NCBI GenBank assembly: GCA_020848835.1
Contig: JADLHJ010000012.1
Coordinates: forward strand, 1-64,000
Origin: Candidatus Hydrogenedentota bacterium
Lineage (GTDB): Bacteria; Hydrogenedentota; Hydrogenedentia; Hydrogenedentales; SLHB01
Reading direction: 5' to 3'
DNA: 64,000 nucleotides
The position numbers and the translations under genes were made by a program. This document shows positions 25,367 through 36,602 of the stretch, in pieces (within the stretch, counting starts at the first letter, position 1; each line of letters starts with the position of its first letter). Below the pieces are notes generated by a model, which saw only the letters and a program-made list of their open reading frames with translations, made no database searches and was not told the origin of the DNA.

Positions 25367-28081
25367 TTAGAAGTCGTTCATGTCCGATTCATCCAGCGGG
25401 ATTACCTTTTCGGGCCCCGCGAGGCTACGGCCGGCCGCGCGTCCCGCGGCCGCCTTGGCCTGCGGTAATGCCTTGTGCTTACGGCGTTCAAGCGTCGACG
25501 CCGGGGACCCGTTTCCGCTCGTACCGTTGGCGCCGCGCACCATGATGACCAATTCCGTCACCATGCGCTGCATCTCGTTTGCCTGCGCCGTGAGTTCTTC
25601 TGCCGCTGCGGCCGATTCTTCAGATTCGGCGGCGTTCTTCTGGGTCACCTGATCCATCTGTGAGACCGCGCCGGTAATCTGCTCGATTCCACGCGCCTGC
25701 TCGTTGCTTGCCGCCGCGATTTCACCAACGAGATTGTTTACGCGGGCAGCCGCCTGCGCGATCTCGCCCAGCGATTCCTCGACTTCGCGGCTGATTTGGA
25801 CGCCGCTTTCCGAGCTTTGCACTGACCCTTCGATCATGGACGACGTGGACTTCGCTGCTTCCGCAGAGCGTTGCGCGAGGTTGCGAACTTCCTCAGCAAC
25901 CACGGCAAAACCCTTGCCTGCATCGCCTGCGCGCGCTGCTTCCACGGCCGCATTCAGCGCCAACAGATTGGTTTGGAATGCGATCTCGTCGATCGTCTTG
26001 ATTATTTTCGCCGTTTCGTCGGAAGACTTTTTGATTTCGTCAATCGCCGAGCTCATCTTCTTCATCGCGACGACACCCTTGTCCGCGCACGAGTTTGCTA
26101 CGTTTGCAAGGTTCTTCGCCTGCGTTGCATTCTCCGCGTTCTGTTTTGTCATCGACGTAAGTTGTTCCAGCGATGCGGAAGTCTCTTCCAAGCTCGATGC
26201 CTGCTCGCTCACCCCCGCGGCCATGCCCTGGCTCGATTGTGAAACCTGGCCCGCCGCGGCGCCCACTTGATCCGCGTTCGAGTTGAGTGCGGTGATGATG
26301 CGATTGATCGGCCCCGTGATCCCGCGGGTGATCGTCACGGCCAGTACCACTGCGATTAGTACTGCCACAGCCAATCCAACCATCATGGTAGTGGAGGCCG
26401 TGTTCAACGCAGACGCCGCTCCCGCTGTTCTCTCGGTTGCTGTCTTCACACCAGACTCCGCGACCTCCTTGGCAAGAGCCAATACCTGCTCGCCAGCTTT
26501 GCCGCGCTCGACGCTGATTTCATCCAATTTTTTCCAGTTTGCAAGCAGGCTGGTAAGCGCGGTCTTGTACTGATCCGCAACGGCCTTCGTTTCGTCGATT
26601 TCTTTCAAGTTCGCTTCGATGTACGTAATTTTGCGAAGATTTTCCAGCGTGCTGTCGATTTTTTCGAAATTGCCCAGTGCCTCTTCGGCCAACTTCATAT
26701 CGCGCATGCCTTGCGCCTTCCAGACGGCGATACGCGTGGCATTTCCCAAATCGATGACTTCATTTGCATAAGTAATCTTCTGAAGCCGCTCAATCAACTT
26801 GTCTGCCGGGGCCATCTCGCCTGCTGGCCGCGCAACCATTGTTTTGTGATAGGCATTTATCGGCGTACCCAGCAACTTAGCTTCCTCTGGGTGCGCACCC
26901 AGCCACTCGGTTGCGCCATCTTCGATGTGATATACGGCGCCGACCACTTTGATTTTGCCTGCCTTGGCGGCTTCTTGAACCGGACCGCTCTGCGTGAGCA
27001 AGGCCGCTATGGATTGGTTGACGTTGGTTCGAATTGCGGCGTCGATTAACGCGTCGCTGGATAAGGAAGCATTTGATTTCTTTGCCGCGTCTACAGCGGG
27101 TTTTATCAAGTCAACGAGTTCGGCCACATTGCCATCAACCTGCGCGTTCGTTGCGGCCGCGGTGACAGCGCCACACTTGGAGTGGCCCATAACAACAAGT
27201 AAGGGCGTTTTCAGGTGCTCGATCCCGTACTCGACTGACGCCAGCTCGCTAAGGTCGCAGACATTACCAGCAACTCGAACTACAAAAAGATTGCCAATGC
27301 CTTGGTCGAACAGCAACTCGATTGGCACTCGCGAGTCGGAACAAGATACAAAGGTCGCAATCGGGTGTTGTCCGTTCGCTGCAGTGTCCGAGCGACGGGC
27401 CTGACCGGAATCCGGGTGGGTACTCTTTCCGGCTACGTACCGCGCATTCCCTTCCTTCAACAACCCCAATGTGGCGTCGCCCTCGGGACATGGGGCAGCA
27501 TCCACCGGACTGACTTTGGACTCCGCGGATTGTTCAGGTTGGACGGCGGCAGTGTCTTTCTCTCCTAAGATTTCCCCCTGCATCCGTTTGTATTGCGAAC
27601 TTACAAAAGCGTTGCATGTCTCGATATATTTCGCCGCAGCTTCGTTTAGCGCCGCGCGATCGGTATTCATTGCCTGCACGGTGGTGTGGGTTTGGCTCGC
27701 CAAATCGTTGTAACGGGAAACGTTCTGTTCAATATTATCTGCCGCAGCGTTCAAAGCTGCCAAAGTCTCACTGCTTTTTCCTAGAGCTTGTGCTTCGGCG
27801 ATGTGGTTCTTCACTTCCGCTAGGTTTTTTTCCCCGTCGGCCCAGAATTTCTCGTCTTCGCTGAGCGCGTACCCCCGCATGGCATACATGGTCTCGGAGG
27901 CGAATCGTTCGAGGTCCGTCGCGATGCCTACTTGCGGCATGCTTTCTTTAGAGAGTTTATCCGCGTCACCTCGAACACTTGTCATATTCCAAACTGCCAT
28001 TCCCCCTAATGCGATGGCAATCAGGACTAGCATCGAGAAGCCTAAGGTAATACGCGTCCCCAGTTTCATTTTGTGCAACAT
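25367..28081 (-). CDS. Methyl-accepting chemotaxis protein with an inserted beta-carbonic anhydrase domain
   Basis: 904 residues. TM1 is about 13-33 and TM2 about 566-586, with a HAMP-like region after TM2. The conserved signalling hairpin is around 699-745 ([20 protein letters not shown], then [18 protein letters not shown]). The periplasmic part is a long helical bundle (34-175 and 425-560, like HBM sensors), but residues 198-412 are a complete beta-carbonic anhydrase domain. Zinc ligands C247, H300 and C303 and the D249/R251 dyad are in CSDSR and GHSKC, and the fold continues through GAVYHIEDG. The enzyme would therefore face the periplasm. The start is ATG 28081 with GGGGGA 5 bases upstream. 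There is no C-terminal pentapeptide. It is likely a CO2/bicarbonate-linked receptor; whether it catalyses or only binds is unknown. Confidence 0.9.
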   Translation of the reverse strand: MLHKMKLGTRITLGFSMLVLIAIALGGMAVWNMTSVRGDADKLSKESMPQVGIATDLERFASETMYAMRGYALSEDEKFWADGEKNLAEVKNHIAEAQALGKSSETLAALNAAADNIEQNVSRYNDLASQTHTTVQAMNTDRAALNEAAAKYIETCNAFVSSQYKRMQGEILGEKDTAAVQPEQSAESKVSPVDAAPCPEGDATLGLLKEGNARYVAGKSTHPDSGQARRSDTAANGQHPIATFVSCSDSRVPIELLFDQGIGNLFVVRVAGNVCDLSELASVEYGIEHLKTPLLVVMGHSKCGAVTAAATNAQVDGNVAELVDLIKPAVDAAKKSNASLSSDALIDAAIRTNVNQSIAALLTQSGPVQEAAKAGKIKVVGAVYHIEDGATEWLGAHPEEAKLLGTPINAYHKTMVARPAGEMAPADKLIERLQKITYANEVIDLGNATRIAVWKAQGMRDMKLAEEALGNFEKIDSTLENLRKITYIEANLKEIDETKAVADQYKTALTSLLANWKKLDEISVERGKAGEQVLALAKEVAESGVKTATERTAGAASALNTASTTMMVGLAVAVLIAVVLAVTITRGITGPINRIITALNSNADQVGAAAGQVSQSSQGMAAGVSEQASSLEETSASLEQLTSMTKQNAENATQAKNLANVANSCADKGVVAMKKMSSAIDEIKKSSDETAKIIKTIDEIAFQTNLLALNAAVEAARAGDAGKGFAVVAEEVRNLAQRSAEAAKSTSSMIEGSVQSSESGVQISREVEESLGEIAQAAARVNNLVGEIAAASNEQARGIEQITGAVSQMDQVTQKNAAESEESAAAAEELTAQANEMQRMVTELVIMVRGANGTSGNGSPASTLERRKHKALPQAKAAAGRAAGRSLAGPEKVIPLDESDMNDF

Positions 28082-28210
28082 AGTGTCCCCCAAATCGTTG
28101 TGCAATCCCCCAATCGACGAAATACTCCCCAAGAGCTGGCGGGCGCCAAACAACATGGGAAAAGTCACAGCGGGGCAATTTGGAAGGATGAGGTTCTCAA
28201 AGCAAACGAT

Positions 28211-28249
28211 CCGATCCGAGCACACCTTAACTCAAGTGTGCTGGATCGG
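28211..28249. promoter_or_regulatory. Palindrome upstream of the chemoreceptor gene
   Basis: CCGATCC-g-AGCACAC (28211-28225) pairs with GTGTGCT-GGATCGG (28236-28249), giving 14 bp of stem with a one-base bulge and a 10-base loop. It sits 130 bp upstream of the receptor start, so it could be an operator or leader hairpin. Confidence 0.5.
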
Positions 28250-28527
28250 GAGAACGAGTCCAGCTACGCCTAGCAAAGTTCCGACCTAATAAAGGCCGAA
28301 CTCGCATATCGCACGCCCCGTTAACTCCAAATATTCAAGTTGTAAAACGCTTTTTCCTTGTTGAATATAGCACTTATTGTATGTTTTAGCAAGAAAACAA
28401 TTTCCCGTGTCTCGCGCTGACAAGCGTTCTCAGCCCTTTCAGCAACGGATTGCGCTAAAGTGGGACAGAAATGACCGCCATTTATCCCGTGTTAGGTCTG
28501 TAATGCCCGAGACGACTGACGCCGAGG

Positions 28528-28556
28528 TTGCCGAGACCGGCCACGTCGGGTATAGT
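28528..28556 (+). promoter_or_regulatory. Candidate sigma-70 promoter of topA
   Basis: TTGCCG (28528-28533), a 17-bp spacer and TATAGT (28551-28556), 72 bp before the topA start. Confidence 0.6.
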
Positions 28557-28627
28557 CTGCCCCCGCACACAGGCAACCTGGGGAATACAACCCTCCGGTT
28601 CTGTCCAATGCAAGGAGTCCGTTTAGC

Positions 28628-31018
<2,391 letters not shown>

Positions 31019-31025
31019 AGTATAC

Positions 31026-31060
31026 AAAAGGGGCACGGGCGTCTCGCCCGTGCCCCTTTT
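31026..31060 (+). terminator. Intrinsic terminator after topA
   Basis: AAAAGGGGCACGGGC and GCCCGTGCCCCTTTT (31026-31040, 31046-31060) form a perfect 15-bp stem with a five-base loop. It can serve both directions; the downstream gene converges. Confidence 0.9.
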
Positions 31061-31111
31061 GTTATCGTTCCACTATTTCCAAACGATTGGCGGACCTCAC
31101 TGCCCACAGGC

Positions 31112-31816
31112 TTACGGTTTCAGCGTCTGTAGCGTGGGTTGGATGTAAAGCGCCATCATGTCCGGCTCGGCCAATTCCGCCAGGGTCGCCGCCTTGTAAT
31201 CCGGCGGCAATACTTCGACGTTTTCGCGAGAATGGTTTTCGTAGCGCCGCGCCAGCATGATGTTGCGAAACTCCTGCGCCGTCGCGAAGGGTTCCTGCGT
31301 TTCCACCCAGTAGCGGTTCAGGTAATTCAACCCTTCCGCGTCCGACGCGTACAACTCGGCCATGCGGCGCGCTTCGCCATATGCGCGCAACCCCGCAGTC
31401 TGCTTCGGATCCGGTCGCACACATGTCACGGTCTCCACGGCATCCGCCAGCGCGCAATACCCCGGCAACGCTGCCGTAGATGGGCGGGCCTGCACAATCA
31501 CGGTCAGATAACCATCGGCACACGCCTGTGCAAACACCTCGCTTGGGGAAGTCATCGCCTCGTACACCGGGTTGTCCGCGCCGAGGACCAGCAGGTTCAG
31601 ATCTTCCGGCAGGGCAATTTCGATTCCCGGCAGAATGCGCAGCCGGTCGCACATCTCGTTCAATGCGGCGATTTCGCGGGCCGACCATACCTTGCCGCGG
31701 TCGGTGAGAAAGACGGCGTCGTAACCCGCCGCTTCGGCCATCTGGATGAGTTCTTTGGGGACAATTCGCGAACCGGGCGAGAAACGCTCGGTGCGGCAGT
31801 GGATGTCTACCTTCAT
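31112..31816 (-). CDS. PHP-domain-like protein
   Basis: 234 residues. MKVDIHCRTERFSPGSR and AAGYDAVFLTDRG fit the first two PHP motifs (DIH and a later TD), and IALPEDLNLLVLG the later core, but several metal ligands of active PHP phosphoesterases (DxHxH, TDHD) are altered: DIHC instead of DLHxH and TDRG instead of TDHD. It may be a divergent or inactive PHP protein; the substrate is unknown. The start is ATG 31816 with GAAGGA just upstream; a longer frame to 32410 is repeat-rich shadow of the opposing lipoprotein gene. Confidence 0.65.
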   Translation of the reverse strand: MKVDIHCRTERFSPGSRIVPKELIQMAEAAGYDAVFLTDRGKVWSAREIAALNEMCDRLRILPGIEIALPEDLNLLVLGADNPVYEAMTSPSEVFAQACADGYLTVIVQARPSTAALPGYCALADAVETVTCVRPDPKQTAGLRAYGEARRMAELYASDAEGLNYLNRYWVETQEPFATAQEFRNIMLARRYENHSRENVEVLPPDYKAATLAELAEPDMMALYIQPTLQTLKP

Positions 31817-32027
31817 GCGTCCTTCCACTTCTAGCGGGTAATCCTGCCGCGCGACACGAGCGGTCCAACGCGCGGCCTTGCAACGCGAACTAATTATAAC
31901 ACACTCAAAAACTACCGCTTTTGCGTTTGCGCGTTGCTCTGTGTAAGCTATCGGCACGGGACTGCGCATTCTGAAGCGCGCCACTAAGCGAAGCGCGGGC
32001 ATAGCCCGCGAGAAGGAGAAACTCACC

Positions 32028-32504
32028 ATGTTCACGATCGCTCGTACTGCGATCCTTTCTTTGGCCCTTGTCCTTTGCTTGACGCTGGTTTCCGGCTGCG
32101 GCGGCGGCACCACCGAAACGCCTGCGCCGGCCGCGGCTGCCACACCTGCGGAACCCGCTGCTGCGCCTGCGGCGCCGGCCACACCCGCGCCCGCGCCTGC
32201 TGAACCGGCGCCCGCTGCTCCTGCGACTCCCGCCGCCCCGGCTGATGCTGCGCCTGCTTCGACACCTGCAGCGCCTGCCGCAGCGCTCGACGCGAAGACC
32301 ATCGTCGGCACGAAGTGGAGCGTCGCTGGTTTTACGCTTGCGTTTGCTGAGAACGGTGCAGTGAAGATCAATGACGAAATGGACGGCACCTGGAAGATCG
32401 AAGGCAACACGCTTACGGTCAGCGCCGGCGGTCAAGAACATGTCGCGACAATCGAAGGCGACAAGATCCTCTACGAAGGAACGCCCTTCGAAAAAGTCCA
32501 ATAG
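32028..32504 (+). CDS. Lipoprotein with Ala/Pro-rich linker
   Basis: A 158-residue lipoprotein: signal peptide with lipobox LVSGC (cysteine near residue 24), an Ala/Pro/Thr repeat linker (about 30-87), then a small beta domain of about 70 residues (IVGTKWSVAGFTLAF, GTWKIEGNTLTVSAGG, KILYEGTPFEKV) resembling META/lipocalin-like envelope domains. The linker likely spans from the membrane. AAGGAG is about 9 bases upstream; a terminator follows. Function is unknown. Confidence 0.75.
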   Translation: MFTIARTAILSLALVLCLTLVSGCGGGTTETPAPAAAATPAEPAAAPAAPATPAPAPAEPAPAAPATPAAPADAAPASTPAAPAAALDAKTIVGTKWSVAGFTLAFAENGAVKINDEMDGTWKIEGNTLTVSAGGQEHVATIEGDKILYEGTPFEKVQ

Positions 32505-32520
32505 TTCATATTTGAATGTA

Positions 32521-32551
32521 ATGGCCCCGGCACGACCGGGGCCATTTTTTT
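32521..32551 (+). terminator. Intrinsic terminator after the lipoprotein gene
   Basis: ATGGCCCCGG and CCGGGGCCAT arms with a loop of CACGA, followed by TTTTTTT. Confidence 0.9.
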
Positions 32552-32617
32552 GTTTCTACGCGAATCGCAGGGCACCGGAATCGAACAGTTCCCCAGGTCC
32601 ATTCCCGTCCTCTGTGC

Positions 32618-34519
32618 CTACCAATTGAATCCCAGCAAATTCCAATACACAAAGAATGGCACGAGCCCCACGCACGCCGCCGTCACCAGCGTGTAATGCA
32701 AGCGTCCCCACGCCGACCAATACCCGCGCCACCACACCGCCAACGTATTGATCGCCAGCAACGCCGCGCCAATCACAATCACTGGCGGTAGCATCAACAA
32801 ATAGATAATGCGCTCGGGAATACCGTAAGTGAATTCCCACTGATCCAAACTCATCAGTGTTGCGCCGAGCACGACCAGCAGGAGCAAGCCAAGCCCCGCG
32901 AAAAACCACGCCGTCACGCGGTAGTACGCGGGCGCTGGTTTAATCGTCGATGCCTTACGAAATCGCGAAAGAAATAGAATCGGCCAGCCGGCCACTGCCG
33001 AAACAAACAGCAGCAGCGCGGCACCGATAAACGCCTTATGAAATCGTGACTGTTCGTACCATTGCAGCCGTTCAAAGGCAGCGCCACCCGTCAACAAATG
33101 CGTTACCGACCCGTCATTCCCCAATCGAAACACCGCCCGTTCGTTTTCGCGCACGTTCAACAAAATTCCATCGCCTGTCGGCGTGAACGTTTTTGGGTCC
33201 CCGCCCGATGATGCGAGCATGAGACGCCCTCTTCCGTCCGAAGCGATGCGCACCTCGGACATCAAGGTAGACAACTTTTCAAGCGTCCGCCGCGCGTAGC
33301 GATTGTTGCGGTAGGTGCCGATGTACTTCACCGATTCACGCTCGACGTCAACAGGGATGACGTCTTGTTTGTCCGGATCGGAAAAATAACGCTCCACAAA
33401 CTGGCCCGTGATCGCGCCGCGCAGCGTGCCATCGTCCACATTGCACGATGTAAAGATTCCGACGCCATCGTCCGGCAACATCCAAATCCGGCTCGCAAAC
33501 CCGTTCAAGTCGCCGCCATGCTCGATGTAGCGATGCCCATTCAAGGTGCCCACAAAAAAACTCACGCCCAATCCCGCGCCAAGGCGCGCGTCGTGTTCGT
33601 ACTGCATGCGGTGCATCTCATTCACATACGTATCGCCAAGAATCCGCACGTCACCGACTTGCCCCTTCTGCAAGTGCGCGATCATGAACTGCGCCATGTC
33701 CGCGCCGCTGCTCAGCATCGCGCCCGCGGGCGGCAGACAAAAATGATCGAAGGGCACGGGCTTCACCTGTACGCCAGAAACCTGATACCCCTGCGCAATG
33801 TCTCCCGCGATCGAATCTTCCCACTCCACGCGCGAATGCGTCATGCCCAGCGGCGTGAAAATGTGATCGCGCACATACGTCGCGTAAGGCTCACCCGACG
33901 CCAGCTCCACCAGATACCCCGCGACGGCCACGCCATGATTCGAATAGCTGGTGGTTGCGCGCGGCGGCATCACCTGCGGTGGCATCCGGCTTGCCAGGTA
34001 TGCACCGAGCGCGGGCACTTTTGATTTGTCCAAGCGCGACATGCCAATCGCCCGTTCATCAAACCCCGCCGTGTGATTGATCAAATCCAGCAACCTGATC
34101 TTCTGCGCGTAGTGATCGCCAATTGCGAACCCTGCGTTATATTGTTTGAGCAAGGCGTTCGCTTCACCGTTGAGATCGAGCTTCCCCTGTTCCACCAACT
34201 GCATCACCGCTGTCGCATTAATCGTTTTCGACACCGACGCAATCCGAAAGAGCGTTCGCTCGGGATCGATTGGCGTTTTCTTTTCCGCGTTTGCGTAACC
34301 GTAGCCCTTGTTCAACAGCACCTGCCCGTCTTTCACGACGGTTACTACCGCGCCCGGTATGCGCCGCTGATACATCACCGTATTCACCACGCCATCCATA
34401 AACGCTTCGAGTTGCGCAGCGTCATTCAGGTCCGCCGAATGCTCGCCCTCGTGCGCCGCAGAGATCCTTGCCGTCGCAACCAGGAACAGCGCCATACACC
34501 ACAAAGCAGGTCGTCCCAT
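32618..34519 (-). CDS. Membrane-anchored beta-lactamase-fold serine hydrolase
   Basis: 633 residues. After a signal peptide (about 1-22) comes a class C beta-lactamase/DD-peptidase-like domain with S95-V-S-K98 (SxxK) and Y192-S-N194 (YxN). A HGG triad in RYIEHGGDLNG replaces KTG. After an intermediate beta domain, the last ~130 residues hold four transmembrane helices (FIGAALLLFVSAVAGWPILF onwards). Related bacterial proteins act as esterases or peptidases on D-amino acid or lactone substrates rather than as true beta-lactamases. The ATG has GGGAGAG just upstream. Its C-terminus converges on the lipoprotein operon. Confidence 0.85.
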   Translation of the reverse strand: MGRPALWCMALFLVATARISAAHEGEHSADLNDAAQLEAFMDGVVNTVMYQRRIPGAVVTVVKDGQVLLNKGYGYANAEKKTPIDPERTLFRIASVSKTINATAVMQLVEQGKLDLNGEANALLKQYNAGFAIGDHYAQKIRLLDLINHTAGFDERAIGMSRLDKSKVPALGAYLASRMPPQVMPPRATTSYSNHGVAVAGYLVELASGEPYATYVRDHIFTPLGMTHSRVEWEDSIAGDIAQGYQVSGVQVKPVPFDHFCLPPAGAMLSSGADMAQFMIAHLQKGQVGDVRILGDTYVNEMHRMQYEHDARLGAGLGVSFFVGTLNGHRYIEHGGDLNGFASRIWMLPDDGVGIFTSCNVDDGTLRGAITGQFVERYFSDPDKQDVIPVDVERESVKYIGTYRNNRYARRTLEKLSTLMSEVRIASDGRGRLMLASSGGDPKTFTPTGDGILLNVRENERAVFRLGNDGSVTHLLTGGAAFERLQWYEQSRFHKAFIGAALLLFVSAVAGWPILFLSRFRKASTIKPAPAYYRVTAWFFAGLGLLLLVVLGATLMSLDQWEFTYGIPERIIYLLMLPPVIVIGAALLAINTLAVWWRGYWSAWGRLHYTLVTAACVGLVPFFVYWNLLGFNW

Positions 34520-34536
34520 CGCTCTCTCCCTGCGCT

Positions 34537-34656
34537 TTATTTCGCGTTATGTAGTCTGCCAACAGTCGCAATTCGCATTGCGCCTGCTAACAGGATTATC
34601 GCCGCTACTGCCATCACCCAATATCCCGATACCGCCGGCATTCCGCTTACTTCCAC
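34537..34656 (-). CDS. Possible short frame with a membrane tail
   Basis: From GTG 34656, a 39-residue frame reads MEVSGMPAVSGYWVMAVAAI and continues as a hydrophobic helix with RIATVGRLHNAK at the end. It begins inside the 3' end of the truncated DUF362 gene in another frame. The MPAVSGYW-helix-basic layout resembles IPTL-type C-terminal sorting signals. It is either a small gene or the out-of-frame tail of a deleted exported protein. I cannot decide from sequence alone. Confidence 0.25.
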   Translation of the reverse strand: MEVSGMPAVSGYWVMAVAAIILLAGAMRIATVGRLHNAK

Positions 34657-35105
34657 GATTTTGAATACCTCGGCTTTTTGCCATAGTCCTTGAGATCGAC
34701 GCACCGAAGTGGTCGCAAATCGAGGATCTCAACTGGAACGCCCAGCGAAGTGGTTAAATCATCCAGCTTGACCAGCGCGCGCAATTGATCGAAGTCCGCA
34801 TCGATCGACGGATTGTCGCCAATCCGGATACGGCCTTTTCCCTGCAAGGCACGTGCGGCAAATTCCGCCGTCGCCCGGATCACCTCCGGGTGCGTGATCG
34901 TGCACCACACACTGTCCTGGCATTTGCATGATTTGCGGTATTGATGCGCTACCCAGTTGGGCTTGATGAAAACCTTGTCGCCCGGCTTGATAATTCCGCC
35001 CAGCGGGTTTTCGCAATCGTATCCCAGCAGATCGAAGAGGCGCGCGAAGGCGCGGCGCACTTCGCCGGAGTCATACGATTCAGCCCGTGTGATTGCGATA
35101 CTCAC
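34647..35105 (-). pseudogene. DUF362 protein, C-terminally truncated
   Basis: 152 residues. GEVRRAFARLFDLLG, GDKVFIKPNWV and THPEVIRATAEFAARAL are characteristic of the N-terminal half of DUF362 proteins, which normally exceed 300 residues. The frame ends at PRYSKSWK shortly after VDLKDYGKK, so the C-terminal half is missing. I chose GTG 35105 because it overlaps the upstream stop by 4 bp (GTGA); GTG 35120 is also open. Co-transcription with the asparagine-synthase-like gene is likely. DUF362 function is unresolved; I list it as a probable pseudogene or remnant. Confidence 0.6.
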
Positions 35106-36157
35106 CGGTTTGCGCTCCACGCATCTTCATCCAGCAATCCGAGAAATCTTTCTAAACAGTAAAGCAACCACTTTTGGTCGCCGGTGAACGTATTCATATC
35201 CAGACCCGGCAGGAATTCGCCGCGACTTGGCCCTCTCCACTCGCTAAGCCACTGCGTCATCGGGCGCGCGAACGGAATCTTTTCAACGGACTCCAAATCG
35301 CGGAATAAGTCTGCGAAAACGGCCTGCAACAGATACTTCGGCTCGCCCGCGCGAATGCGGGCAATGTCCAGCGGCCCATCCAACGCCATACCTTCGTAAG
35401 GTGCGATGACCTTGCAACCGCCGGCATGGATCGCATTTTCAAACGTCTGAATGATGCCCAAACCGTGCACCCGCTTCAGAAATCCCTGCACATTGATCGC
35501 GTCGTTTTGGCGATAGGGTTCATAAATATCGCGAATCGCCACCGGCTCGCGAAGCGCTTTAGACGGCTCGATAAACGTGTAGCGCGCGACGAACTCGTCG
35601 AAGGTCCAATCCTTCGACAGTAGCTTGTCCATCCCCCCAAAGGTCGAATCCGCCCCGTTCCCCACGATTAGGGTCTTCACCCCATCTGCCGCAGCCCGGC
35701 TTGCCGCTTTGTACAGGGCAACCTCGATTGCGTGCAGCGGCGCTTTCTTGCGGACCATCAGCGCGTCCATGGCATCCAGATGATCTTGCCAATGGACCTC
35801 CACGACGTGGTGGTCAAGTCCGCAATAATCGGCGTACACCTTTGCACGCGGCGCCTCGTCAACGGCGCCCTGCGCGACAAAGCGAATCGTGTACGCCTTC
35901 AAACCTTTGGGTAGCAGCGCGGCCAGCACCGCCGAATCAATGCCACCACTGAGCAGAATCCCCGTCTGCTTGTCCACGCGCTGCGCAATCTTGGAGCGCA
36001 AGAACGTCAGTATATCTTTTGCAGACCGGACGATGGTTAAGTCAGAGGCCCTGACATTTGGGAATTCAGGTGCGACCCCCGCCTTCCACGTCTCTCTGGG
36101 ACGGGTAACGTAACGAAAAGCCAGATACGACGAAAGACAGAACGGGTTATAAGACAT
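35102..36157 (-). CDS. Asparagine-synthase-like protein lacking a glutaminase domain
   Basis: 351 residues. The ATP pyrophosphatase motif SGGIDS is at residues 70-75 in TGILLSGGIDSAVLAA, followed by the AsnB synthetase-domain pattern (APRAKVYADYCGLDHHVVEVH, LIVGNGADSTFGG). The N-terminal class II glutaminase domain of AsnB is absent, so it cannot use glutamine by itself. It may adenylate a carboxylate with ammonia or another amine, as in natural product enzymes. The start is ATG 36157 with no clear ribosome-binding site; the region just upstream is notably AT-rich and may hold the promoter. Confidence 0.78.
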   Translation of the reverse strand: MSYNPFCLSSYLAFRYVTRPRETWKAGVAPEFPNVRASDLTIVRSAKDILTFLRSKIAQRVDKQTGILLSGGIDSAVLAALLPKGLKAYTIRFVAQGAVDEAPRAKVYADYCGLDHHVVEVHWQDHLDAMDALMVRKKAPLHAIEVALYKAASRAAADGVKTLIVGNGADSTFGGMDKLLSKDWTFDEFVARYTFIEPSKALREPVAIRDIYEPYRQNDAINVQGFLKRVHGLGIIQTFENAIHAGGCKVIAPYEGMALDGPLDIARIRAGEPKYLLQAVFADLFRDLESVEKIPFARPMTQWLSEWRGPSRGEFLPGLDMNTFTGDQKWLLYCLERFLGLLDEDAWSANR

Positions 36158-36602
36158 AAACTTGCGCCGCCACAATGATGTTAGCTAACCAACTCCCGAG
36201 TGTCCCAAATTTTGAATTCTTTTTCAAATACAATTAGCCAGATTTAAATGGAAAAATTAGCAGAATTGCCAATTAAATACAGGTCGTTTCGCATGCGGAT
36301 TCAACTATCAAGTGTCACTGCAAGCACAACTGTCAACCATTGACGGCTTAATTCGCGTCACCTAACCTTGTTCGCACTGTAAGACCCTCGTTTCCCATCC
36401 GCGTCGATCCGTCCCATCCGTGTAATTCGCGTTCCAGTCTTCCCAGCAAGAGTGCAACGCGCTGGGCTATATAGTGCGAGCCAAGTGGCGACCACACCGG
36501 AGCACTCCCCCGCCGCGGACCATAACGCCACTGGCGAGAAAGATGGCAATATGCGCCGTCGCAATTGACGATCATTCGCGCGGGCGATATGATTCGCTAG
36601 GG
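36158..36602. other. Intergenic region with AT-rich segment and inverted repeat
   Basis: A gene-free stretch of about 445 bp between divergent genes. An AT-rich block at 36195-36280 may carry the promoter for the minus-strand asparagine-synthase gene. The dispersed repeat at 36279-36357 lies in the middle. I see no RNA gene. Confidence 0.55.
36279..36357 (+). repeat. ~80-bp dispersed inverted repeat, copy 1
   Basis: This copy matches the reverse complement of 45893-45973 with about six mismatches and one 2-base gap; the last ~37 bases (CAAGCACAACTG to TTAATTCGCG) are identical. It contains a small palindrome, GTCAA-cca-TTGAC. The two copies face each other around a 9.5-kb block. Confidence 0.85.

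Larger units (their letters stand above)
28082..28627. other. Divergent intergenic region between chemoreceptor and topA
   Basis: A gene-free stretch of about 545 bp. It holds a strong palindrome at 28211-28249, an AT-rich segment at 28330-28390 that may carry the receptor promoter, and a topA promoter at 28528-28556. I see no RNA gene. Confidence 0.55.

Noticed and set aside
31817-32410. N-terminal extension of the PHP-like protein rich in Ala and Gly
   Set aside because: This part is the antisense of the Ala/Pro repeat of the lipoprotein gene. The PHP motif and a ribosome-binding site support the start at 31816.
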